NCBI GenBank assembly: GCA_018663565.1
Contig: JABJQE010000252.1
Coordinates: forward strand, 1 to 10,053
DNA: 10,053 bases
Source: Phycisphaerae bacterium
Lineage (GTDB): Bacteria; Planctomycetota; Phycisphaerae; Phycisphaerales; SM1A02
Reading direction: 5' to 3'
The translations under genes and the position numbers were made by a program. The notes under the pieces were generated by a model, which saw only the letters and a list, made by a program, of their open reading frames with translations, was not told the DNA's origin and searched no databases. This document shows positions 1 to 6,254 of this stretch, in pieces (position 1 is the first letter of the stretch; each line of letters begins with the position of its first letter).

Positions 1-2767
1 GTTTGAAGGCCCACGACTTGTCCTCTGGATTGAACGAATCCCGAGCAAAGATGGCTTGGTCACGCAAATCGCCCTGTGGATTCCTGAAGCAACATCACAC
101 ACCTCAGGTGTCGGCCGAGGACCAAGCGGCAAGAACTTGCTGGTTGTTGCCACTGTTCGAGGAGAGACCGTGCTCGACACTGCGTTGCTCGAACCGGGCC
201 CACCCCCAGGCCTCGATTCCCTCGTGCAACAGGCGAACAACAGGTTGGCTGGCTATGTTCACAAACTCCAGAAGCAACCTCCGCCCCTGGTCAATTACCC
301 AGTGGTCGTTGGCGAAGAAAAGGAGCCCGAAGCATTTGTCCCCGTTCCGGGCGCATCGCTTCCCGCAGCCTTCATTGCACCAAGCACCCAGAAGCCAACA
401 CTGAGTCGACGCTGGTTGCAGCAACCAGGCGCAACCATTGCATTTAGCGCTGACCATGTCACGATTGACGCAGGCGAAACCGAATCGACCGTGCTCATCG
501 ACGGCGATGTCGTCGTGCACTATCGCCCCGCCCGCCGCACCGATGAAATGGGCGCTCTTCGATTGTCCGCTGAGCGGGCAGTTCTCTACGCAAACCCCGG
601 AAGCATCGCCGACGCCGCCGGATCAATGTCGGCCGACGACGTTCGCGGCATCTATCTCGAAGGCGCTGTAATCGCCGAATCTGATCGAAACGACTACGTC
701 GTTCGAGCGACGCGGATGTACTACGACTTCATCACGGACCGAGCCATCATGCTCGACGCGGTGCTGCGGACCTACGACCGAGAGCGTCGCGTACCTGTAT
801 ATGCCCGAGCCGAAGAACTCCGGCAGCTCTCAGATGATCAATGGTCAGGAACTGGTGTTCGACTTTCGGCGTCCTCTTTTGCGACGCCAACCTTGTCGAT
901 CGGATGCGACACCGCCACGATCAAACAAGTCCCTGGAACGATTCTTGAGGACGGCACACAAACAGAAACTCGCATCCAAGTCACTGGCGTTCACAACACA
1001 ATTCGAGCTGGCAGCGTTCCTTTCTTCTACTGGCCATGGTTCAAGGGCTACGCAGACGGCATGCCACTTCGGGGTGTCTCCACCGGATTCGAGAAATACC
1101 AAGGTGTTGGCATCGAAGCACGCTGGGACCTCGCCGCGCTGCTCGGACTTGAGCCGATGGCAGAAGATGACCTCGAACTCGAAACTGCTGGATATACCAA
1201 GCGTGGGGGAGCCCTCGGGTTCAGATGGGCGTGGAACCGACCGGGTGACAATGGCAGCCTGAGCATGTGGGGCCTACACGACGACACAAATAGGGAGGAA
1301 CGGCTCAGCACTGGCATCACCCAGCAGGTTCCCAAGACATGGCGTGGATACTTAGACTTTGCAGACCAACTTAAACTTGGGAATGACTGGCAACTCAATT
1401 CCCAGATCTCATGGATTTCGGATTCGACCTTCATGAGTTCGTGGCGGCAGACCGACTTTGACAACCGCCGTGAGTACGAGACGAGCCTGTACCTCAAACG
1501 GGACAGAGGCAATAGTTCGCTGTCCGTCTTGATGGATTACTCGCTCAACAGTTTCGTCTCGAATAGCTGGCTGCTCGCTTCACAGGGATTCATGCTCGAT
1601 GAGTTTCCAAAGGCCACCTACCGGCGATTCGGAGATGACATCTTCGACACCCTGACATACAGCGGTGATATTTCTTTCAGTCGATTCAAAGCCATCATTC
1701 CGGGCGGAACCGCTGCAGAAAATGGCATCAACACCAACGTGTTTGCGGGGCCTGGCGTAGCCTTCGGCCCAGCCGATGATATCGCCTTCGCCCTCGCTCA
1801 ACGGGGCATCGACAACGAGTGGCACACCCGGGTCAACAGCATGAACCACGTCACAATGCCACTTGCATACGGTCCCGTCCAAATCACGCCCTTCGCCTCG
1901 GCTCAGCTTCAAGGCTTCCTTCAAGAGGAAAGTGCTGCAACCGAAGGCGAGAATCTTCGGGCCCTTGGTGGAATTGGAATCCATGCCACCACGACATTCC
2001 AGCGGGTCTACAACGATGCTCATAATGACACGCTGGGCATCAACCGGATGCGAATTCTGCTCGACCCATGGGTGAAGGGCTGGGTATCTGGCGCAAACTT
2101 CAATCCTATTGATGAACCGAACTACGACCCACTCGTTGATGCCACAGGACGCGGCGCGGCCGTAGAGGTCGGCCTCCGCCACCGAATGCAAACACAGCGC
2201 GGTGGACCCGGCCGGTGGTACGACGCCGATTGGCTCACCGCCAGAGTGTCGGCAACGCTCAGCACAGAGGACTCCACCCGCCGATGGTTCACGCCCCGCT
2301 TCTACAATTCCAATCCGCTGATGTCCTCATTTGGCAACTACGCCAACGGCTCGTTCGACTTCCGCCCGGCCGAAGCAGTGCAGTTCACCGGCGAAGGCAC
2401 GTGGGACTTCGACTTCGGTGGCTTTACGAGAGCAGCCATTGCAGTCAACTTCGATCACACACCACGGCTTAGCAGTGGTATCGCGTATCGATCCTTCGAA
2501 GTGCCTGAAGATTACGCCGCGTTGTTTCCAAACCAGGTTAAGAACGCCCGCGGTCAATTGCTCGACTTCCCTCTGCGATATGAAGTCTCGAAATCGTACT
2601 CGTTCTCAGTTGCCCCCCAGTACAACTTCTCCGAAGACGACTTCCAGTCTGTATCAGCCACGATCACCCGTAAGTTGCCTGACTTCGACTTGATCTTCTA
2701 TGTCAGCTACGACCAAATCAGCGATGAAACTATCGGCGGCATTCGGCTCGGCCAAACTCGCTTCTAG
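1..2767 (+). CDS. lptD: LptD-like LPS-assembly outer membrane protein, 5' end outside the window
   Basis: The reading frame is open from base 2 to a TAG at 2765-2767, so about 921 C-terminal residues are visible and the true start lies upstream. A TTG at 56 is only an internal codon. LptD proteins form an outer-membrane beta-barrel that delivers LPS from the periplasmic Lpt bridge to the cell surface. Visible residues 1-60 may be the end of an earlier beta domain. Residues 65-135 are proline-rich and linker-like. From about 148 to 300 there is an OstA/LptA-like beta domain, with FSADHVTID followed by IDGDVVVHY, YLEGAVIAE and ATRMYYDF. Residues 339-347 (VPFFYWPWF) match the aromatic/proline motif LptD proteins carry where the N-terminal domain meets the barrel. 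The rest is strand-like with many aromatics and ends in ..GQTRF, a terminal Phe typical of BAM-inserted barrels. Only one cysteine is visible (residue 302). The gene is convergent with rsmA and overlaps it by 4 bp. The family is well supported; exact substrate and orthology are less so. Confidence 0.85.
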   Translation, partial: FEGPRLVLWIERIPSKDGLVTQIALWIPEATSHTSGVGRGPSGKNLLVVATVRGETVLDTALLEPGPPPGLDSLVQQANNRLAGYVHKLQKQPPPLVNYPVVVGEEKEPEAFVPVPGASLPAAFIAPSTQKPTLSRRWLQQPGATIAFSADHVTIDAGETESTVLIDGDVVVHYRPARRTDEMGALRLSAERAVLYANPGSIADAAGSMSADDVRGIYLEGAVIAESDRNDYVVRATRMYYDFITDRAIMLDAVLRTYDRERRVPVYARAEELRQLSDDQWSGTGVRLSASSFATPTLSIGCDTATIKQVPGTILEDGTQTETRIQVTGVHNTIRAGSVPFFYWPWFKGYADGMPLRGVSTGFEKYQGVGIEARWDLAALLGLEPMAEDDLELETAGYTKRGGALGFRWAWNRPGDNGSLSMWGLHDDTNREERLSTGITQQVPKTWRGYLDFADQLKLGNDWQLNSQISWISDSTFMSSWRQTDFDNRREYETSLYLKRDRGNSSLSVLMDYSLNSFVSNSWLLASQGFMLDEFPKATYRRFGDDIFDTLTYSGDISFSRFKAIIPGGTAAENGINTNVFAGPGVAFGPADDIAFALAQRGIDNEWHTRVNSMNHVTMPLAYGPVQITPFASAQLQGFLQEESAATEGENLRALGGIGIHATTTFQRVYNDAHNDTLGINRMRILLDPWVKGWVSGANFNPIDEPNYDPLVDATGRGAAVEVGLRHRMQTQRGGPGRWYDADWLTARVSATLSTEDSTRRWFTPRFYNSNPLMSSFGNYANGSFDFRPAEAVQFTGEGTWDFDFGGFTRAAIAVNFDHTPRLSSGIAYRSFEVPEDYAALFPNQVKNARGQLLDFPLRYEVSKSYSFSVAPQYNFSEDDFQSVSATITRKLPDFDLIFYVSYDQISDETIGGIRLGQTRF

Positions 2768-3567
2768 TCGGACTTGAAAACAGCGACAAGTTGATCGATG
2801 TTCAATCGCTCACACCGCCACGTCGGATCAATGCCGACGCTTTCCATACGCTCACGCCCGAGAACCCCGCCGAGTTGCTTTCTTCGAGTGCTGAAGAGCT
2901 TTGTGATGAACTGAGCAAACTGCACGCCATCAACGTCGCTCACCTGGGGACGCGGCTGAATTGAGACCATGGCGCTCGTAACCGAAGGGGAGGGCCAGAA
3001 ACAACTCGGCGGAAGAACCGCGAGCTTCGATACGACACTCGCCCACTGCACAATGATTCCAAGCGGCCCCCACCCGCTCGCTCCTGGTGACGCCACCAAT
3101 CTGTCGGCCACCTCATCTTGGATCGTAATCCATTGCCCGACGCAGTTCGAATGATTCAGCAGCAACTCGACCATCAACGGGCTTGCGATTTGATACGGCA
3201 AGTTGGCCACGAGCTTGAAATTGCGTCCACCAATTGCATCAACGATATCTGAAGAAAGCGATCGACCTTTGCCAAGACAGTCACCGCGAATCAACTCAAT
3301 TCGATTACCAATGCGATCCTGAATGATGTCGGCGAGATCGTCATCGAGTTCGCAAGCCACCACGCACGCGCCACGCTCAAGCAATGTCTCGGTGAGCGTA
3401 CCTGTACCCGGGCCAATCTCAAGCACTACATCATCCACCCCAATGCCTGCGTCATCAACAAGCCGGAGAAGCAGATTGTGGTCATGCAAAAAGTTCTGGC
3501 CAAATCGTTTCCGCGGCCGCAGACCACGCTCAGCAAGAAGGGACTTGATCTCCGAGAGTCGCTGCAC
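2764..3567 (-). CDS. rsmA: 16S rRNA (adenine1518-N6/adenine1519-N6)-dimethyltransferase RsmA/KsgA
   Basis: This 267-residue SAM-dependent enzyme dimethylates two adjacent adenines in the 3'-terminal helix of 16S rRNA, a late step and checkpoint in 30S maturation. Family motifs appear in order: RFGQNFL at 21-27, the SAM-binding LEIGPGTG at 49-56, acidic CELDDDL at 72-78, catalytic NLPY at 122-125, the FWPSPSVTSAMV segment at 190-201 and LFSTRRKQL at 224-232. Length is normal. In the 190-201 segment, Ser and Thr stand where the family usually has Lys and Asp (P-K-V-D-S). The start is GTG at 3565-3567, five bases after the efp stop, with only a weak AAGG (minus strand, 3578-3581) as ribosome site, so translation is probably coupled to efp. 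The stop TAG at 2764-2766 overlaps the lptD stop. Confidence 0.95.
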   Translation of the reverse strand: MQRLSEIKSLLAERGLRPRKRFGQNFLHDHNLLLRLVDDAGIGVDDVVLEIGPGTGTLTETLLERGACVVACELDDDLADIIQDRIGNRIELIRGDCLGKGRSLSSDIVDAIGGRNFKLVANLPYQIASPLMVELLLNHSNCVGQWITIQDEVADRLVASPGASGWGPLGIIVQWASVVSKLAVLPPSCFWPSPSVTSAMVSIQPRPQVSDVDGVQFAQFITKLFSTRRKQLGGVLGRERMESVGIDPTWRCERLNIDQLVAVFKSD

Positions 3568-3572
3568 CCGGC

Positions 3573-4145
3573 TCAGGCCTTCCCGAGATACTCGCCGGTC
3601 TCGGTGCTAATCTTGACCCGCTGCCCAATCTCGATGAAGGGTGGCACGCGAACACGAGCACCCGTTTCAACAGTGGCCTCCTTGAGCTGATTCGTCGCGG
3701 TCGCGCTCTTAGGCTGCGGCGCCGTCTCAGTTACTTCAAGTTCAACGGCTGCCGGCAACTCAACACCGAGTGCACGATCGTCATAGATCATGACCTTGCA
3801 CTCAAGATTCTCCACGAGCCAATTCGTTTGACTGCCGAGCAAGTCACCATCAATCTCCATTTGATCAAAGGTCTCACCGTCCATGAATACGAATGGCCCC
3901 TTGCCATGGCCACTTGAGTCATACAAGAACTGCATGACTCTGCGGTCAATTTGGACGTCTTCCAACTTATCGCTTGAATTGAGCCGGTTCGTCTTGATCG
4001 TTCCGGTATCAACACTCTTCATCTTGGCCTGCACGTAGGCTGGGCCCTTGCCTGGCTTAACATGATCGGTATCAATGACGATCTGCAATTGGCCGTCGTA
4101 CAGTAACGCTTGGCCTTTTCGGACATCGGTTGCTTTGATGGGCAT
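3573..4145 (-). CDS. efp: Elongation factor P
   Basis: EF-P binds between the P and E sites and stimulates peptide bond formation on ribosomes stalled at polyproline sequences. The 190-residue protein has normal length, with an N-terminal KOW-like domain (about 1-65), a central OB domain (about 66-130) and a C-terminal OB domain ending in the signature VPPFIEIGQRVKISTETGEY. The tip of the functional loop reads VKPGKGPAYV, with Lys33 where other EF-Ps carry the modified Lys or Arg. This is the symmetric PGKGP loop reported for an actinobacterial subfamily active without modification. About 18 extra Pro/Ala/Thr-rich residues (TAPQPKSATATNQ area, 140-155) lie between the OB domains. ATG at 4143-4145 is preceded by a clear GAGGAG. 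The gene is second in an rny-efp-rsmA unit, 25 nt after rny and 5 nt before rsmA. Confidence 0.96.
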   Translation of the reverse strand: MPIKATDVRKGQALLYDGQLQIVIDTDHVKPGKGPAYVQAKMKSVDTGTIKTNRLNSSDKLEDVQIDRRVMQFLYDSSGHGKGPFVFMDGETFDQMEIDGDLLGSQTNWLVENLECKVMIYDDRALGVELPAAVELEVTETAPQPKSATATNQLKEATVETGARVRVPPFIEIGQRVKISTETGEYLGKA

Positions 4146-4154
4146 CTCGCTGGT

Positions 4155-4160
4155 CTCCTC
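4155..4160 (-). promoter_or_regulatory. Shine-Dalgarno site of efp
   Basis: GAGGAG on the minus strand lies 9 nt before the efp ATG, within the 25-nt gap after the rny stop. It is the clearest ribosome-binding site in the window. It fixes the efp start and suggests efp can be initiated independently of translation from rny. Confidence 0.8.
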
Positions 4161-4170
4161 GTTGATCCGC

Positions 4171-5826
4171 TCAGCGGGCGGTCGCTTCAGCTCGTGTTTC
4201 GCGGAGCACGGTCACTTTGATCTCGCCTGGGAAGGTCATCTCGTCGGCGACCTTCTTGGCAATTTTATCTGCAATGATGAAAGCCTCATCGTCATTGACG
4301 CGGCCCGAGTCGACAATGACACGAACCTCGCGGCCAGCCTGAATGGCATACGCCTCTTGAACAGCACCGCTCTGGTAGGCAATCTCTTCAAGTTGTTTGA
4401 GTCGCTGCACGTACAGTTCCATCGACTCCCGACGAGCACCCGGCCGAGCACCCGACACTGCATCAGCAGCCATCACAATCGGGGTGTACACACTCGTCGA
4501 CGGAATGTCGCCGTGGTGACCACCGATCGCATTGAGCACTTCCTCGCGGTTCTCGCCAAATCGTTTCGCGAATTCCATACCAATGGCTGGGTGGCCACCT
4601 TCCATTTCATGGTCCATTGCCTTGCCGATGTCGTGTAAGAACCCACATCGACGAGCAATAGCACCATCAAGCCCGAGTTGATCAGCAATGACCTGGCTCA
4701 AGTAGGCCACCTCAATAGAGTGACGCAGCACGTTCTGCCCAAAACTGGTTCGGAAGTGCAACCGGCCCATGGCCTCAACAATCTTGGGATGCAATCCACG
4801 CATCTTGGCCTCGTGTACAGCCTCATTGCCCTTCTCGGCAATGCGTTCTTCCATGTCCTTCTTGACCGTAGCGACGATTTCCTCAACGCGTGACGGGTGC
4901 ACACGTCCATCCGCGACAAGTCGAGCAAGCGACTCGCCAGCGATGGCTCGGCGAATCGGATCAAAGCACGACACCGAGATTACACCCGGCGTGTCGTCAA
5001 CAAGAATGTCTGCACCGGTCGCACGTTCGATCGCTCGGATATTGCGGCCCTCGCGACCAATAATGCGACCCTTCAAATCGTCGGATGGAATCTTGACGGA
5101 CCGCACAGTCGTCTCAGCAACATGCTCAGCGGCAAACCGCTGAATAGCCATGATTGTGATTTCACGGCTCTGCCGCTTGGCATCTGACTCTGCTGCCTCA
5201 ATTATCTCACGCTTGACTGAAGCTGCTTCTTCTTCCGCCTCGTGCCCGACGCGTTCGAGCAATTCTGTTCGGGCGTCCTCCTGGGACAGACTGGCGACCT
5301 CGGAGAGACGAGTGGTAATTTCCTTGTCACGACCCGCGAGCGTTTCCACGAGCGACTCCGCCTCATCTTCTCGCTTCTGCACCTTGGACAGTCTCTTATC
5401 GAGGGATGACTCACGATTAGAAAGCCGGTCAAGTTTCTCATCAAGCGTGTCTTCACGCTTGGAAACGCGATCCTGAGCGGCCTTGATTTCTGTACGTGTT
5501 TCAGACGCCTCGCGATCGATCTGCGCCTTGTGCTCCTTGGCCGTTCGCTCGCCGTCGAGTTCAGCCTTCTGCCGCATTGAATCGGCTTCGGAACTCGCTG
5601 CCTTGCGAAGCGTTTCGGCTTCGGCCTTGGCTGCGCGGACAACACTCCCGGCAATCAGTTTGAGCACCACCGCGCCTGCGATGCCACCAACCAGAATGCC
5701 CGCGATCGCAGTGAACGCCGCAGTCCAGTTAAAGGCGAGAAGCACAGGGATGTCAGCAAGGAGCCGATGCGATACATCGCCTCCGTCAAATGATGTTGTG
5801 TTGAACCAAATGTCATGCATCGGCAT
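4171..5826 (-). CDS. rny: Ribonuclease Y, membrane-anchored endoribonuclease
   Basis: RNase Y is a membrane-anchored endonuclease that starts mRNA decay. With the ATG at 5826 the protein has 551 residues, close to the usual 510-550. A hydrophobic anchor lies at about 30-60 (AFTAIAGILVGGIAGAVVL core). A very long charged coiled coil follows at about 65-225. The KH RNA-binding domain has the GRIIGREGRNIR motif at 253-264. The HD domain has metal ligands in RHSIEV (H369), LHDIGKA (H398, D399) and GGHHGD (H437, H438). The frame stays open upstream to a TTG at 5871, but that codon has no ribosome site, while the 5826 ATG has GGAAGG 5 nt before it; another ATG at 5820 is a second option. About 30 soluble residues precede the anchor, which is more than in many RNase Ys. 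It is the first gene of a likely rny-efp-rsmA operon, and a hairpin-rich leader lies just upstream. Confidence 0.95.
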   Translation of the reverse strand: MPMHDIWFNTTSFDGGDVSHRLLADIPVLLAFNWTAAFTAIAGILVGGIAGAVVLKLIAGSVVRAAKAEAETLRKAASSEADSMRQKAELDGERTAKEHKAQIDREASETRTEIKAAQDRVSKREDTLDEKLDRLSNRESSLDKRLSKVQKREDEAESLVETLAGRDKEITTRLSEVASLSQEDARTELLERVGHEAEEEAASVKREIIEAAESDAKRQSREITIMAIQRFAAEHVAETTVRSVKIPSDDLKGRIIGREGRNIRAIERATGADILVDDTPGVISVSCFDPIRRAIAGESLARLVADGRVHPSRVEEIVATVKKDMEERIAEKGNEAVHEAKMRGLHPKIVEAMGRLHFRTSFGQNVLRHSIEVAYLSQVIADQLGLDGAIARRCGFLHDIGKAMDHEMEGGHPAIGMEFAKRFGENREEVLNAIGGHHGDIPSTSVYTPIVMAADAVSGARPGARRESMELYVQRLKQLEEIAYQSGAVQEAYAIQAGREVRVIVDSGRVNDDEAFIIADKIAKKVADEMTFPGEIKVTVLRETRAEATAR

Positions 5827-5831
5827 GGGAC

Positions 5832-5837
5832 CCTTCC
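5832..5837 (-). promoter_or_regulatory. Shine-Dalgarno site deciding the rny start
   Basis: GGAAGG on the minus strand is 5 nt before the ATG at 5824-5826. The longer alternative beginning with TTG at 5869-5871, and the ATG at 5839-5841, lack any comparable purine run. This supports the 551-residue form of RNase Y. Confidence 0.6.
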
Positions 5838-5894
5838 ACATACCGGCGAAGTCCAATCCGTATCCCCCCAACCGGGGCCACTACGGCGACACGG

Positions 5895-5971
5895 GCGAAG
5901 CACTTTGCTTCGCAGCGGCCACCAAGCCATTCGGCTTGCAGGCCCACCGCTGGTGGGACGCTATCCCACCA
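5895..5971 (-). promoter_or_regulatory. Hairpin-rich region, candidate structured 5' leader of rny
   Basis: Within 77 bases I see these perfect inverted repeats. H1: 5895-5902 pairs with 5906-5913 (8 bp, 3-nt loop). H2: 5923-5928 with 5933-5938 (6 bp, 4-nt loop), enclosed by a second stem, 5913-5918 with 5947-5952 (6 bp). H3: 5943-5948 with 5952-5957 (6 bp, 3-nt loop). H4: 5951-5958 with 5964-5971 (8 bp, 5-nt loop). H3 and H4 compete for the same GGTGGG arm, and both overlap the closing arm around H2, so the folds are mutually exclusive. No T-run follows on either strand, so these are not simple terminators. The block sits 70-145 nt upstream of the rny ATG, where a leader would be. The strand is assigned by that position only; a small RNA on either strand is also possible. 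Confidence 0.45.
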
Positions 5972-5983
5972 CTACTCTTCTGA

Positions 5984-6046
5984 GCGGAATCAGAGCCTCC
6001 GCCACCATTCCCCCCGATTTTTCCCTAGTGCGACTGAAAGCGTCGC
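5984..6046. repeat. Two further weak stem-loops between rny and the permease
   Basis: GCGGA at 5984-5988 can pair with TCCGC at 5998-6002 (9-nt loop), and GCGAC at 6030-6034 with GTCGC at 6042-6046 (7-nt loop). Each is only 5 bp and could occur by chance. They extend the hairpin-dense zone described just to the left. Between them lie a C6 run (6010-6015) and a T5 run (6018-6022). No gene is seen here. Confidence 0.25.
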
Positions 6047-6085
6047 GTCTAACAGCTCTTAGCGTATATCACCCCGTCAAGGGTG

Positions 6086-6102
6086 TCGGCCCTATTGGCC
6101 GA
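6086..6102. repeat. 6-bp inverted repeat in the divergent intergenic region
   Basis: TCGGCC at 6086-6091 and GGCCGA at 6097-6102 are perfect complements with a 5-nt loop (CTATT). The right arm overlaps the first copy of the direct repeat that follows, so the two elements may compete or act together. There is no T-run, so it is not a standard terminator. Confidence 0.35.
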
Positions 6103-6148
6103 GAAATCGGTGTGGCCCGTGTCGAGACCAGCCGTGAAATCGGGGTGG
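6098..6148. repeat. Imperfect 18-bp direct repeat, possible operator pair
   Basis: Two 18-bp copies at 6098-6115 and 6131-6148 share gccgNgaaatcggNgtgg and differ only at the two N positions (16 of 18 identical). Their start-to-start distance is 33 bp, about three helical turns, which would place bound proteins on the same face of the DNA. A 9-bp core, AAATCGGGG, matching the second copy also occurs inverted at 6012-6020. The pair lies 100-160 bp upstream of the permease ATG and well upstream of rny, so it could serve either gene. No known binding motif is recognised. Confidence 0.45.
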
Positions 6149-6184
6149 AAGGCCCGCGGCGTCGCGTGCCCCCTGAACCCGTCT

Positions 6185-6207
6185 ATTGTTGAACAATCTA
6201 CTATAAC
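6185..6207 (+). promoter_or_regulatory. 13-bp palindrome beside a TATAAC -10-like box
   Basis: ATTGTTGAACAAT at 6185-6197 is a perfect palindrome of two 6-bp arms around a central G. TATAAC at 6202-6207 differs from the sigma-70 -10 consensus at one base and would start transcription near 6214, about 40 nt before the permease ATG. The palindrome would lie in the spacer/-35 zone, a usual place for a repressor site. I found no good -35 at the correct distance, so the promoter is weakly supported. The palindrome itself is certain. Confidence 0.35.
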
Positions 6208-6254
6208 GATCTTGCGACGCGCCCGTCCCACCCGACCGCAAGAGCTCCCACCAG

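Noticed and set aside
1048..2191. Minus-strand open frames (154 and 203 codons) opposite lptD
   Set aside because: They lie wholly within the well-supported lptD frame, have no recognisable domain, and are expected shadows in GC-rich coding sequence.
4075..4638. Plus-strand open frame across the start of efp and the end of rny
   Set aside because: It spans the junction of two clearly recognised genes on the other strand and its translation resembles no family.
5827..5871. Longer RNase Y starting at TTG 5871
   Set aside because: The TTG has no ribosome site, the extra 15 residues look non-conserved, and the ATG at 5826 has GGAAGG at good spacing.
5895..5913. 8-bp hairpin as an intrinsic terminator
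   Set aside because: No run of T follows on either strand, and no gene ends beside it.
6075..6080. TTGACG on the minus strand as a -35 box for rny
   Set aside because: No acceptable -10 hexamer 16-18 bp downstream; the nearby TATACG is only 6 bp away.
5872..6254. tRNA, SRP RNA, RNase P RNA or tmRNA in the intergenic region
   Set aside because: I looked for their conserved core motifs by eye on both strands and found none; a covariance search would be needed to exclude them fully.
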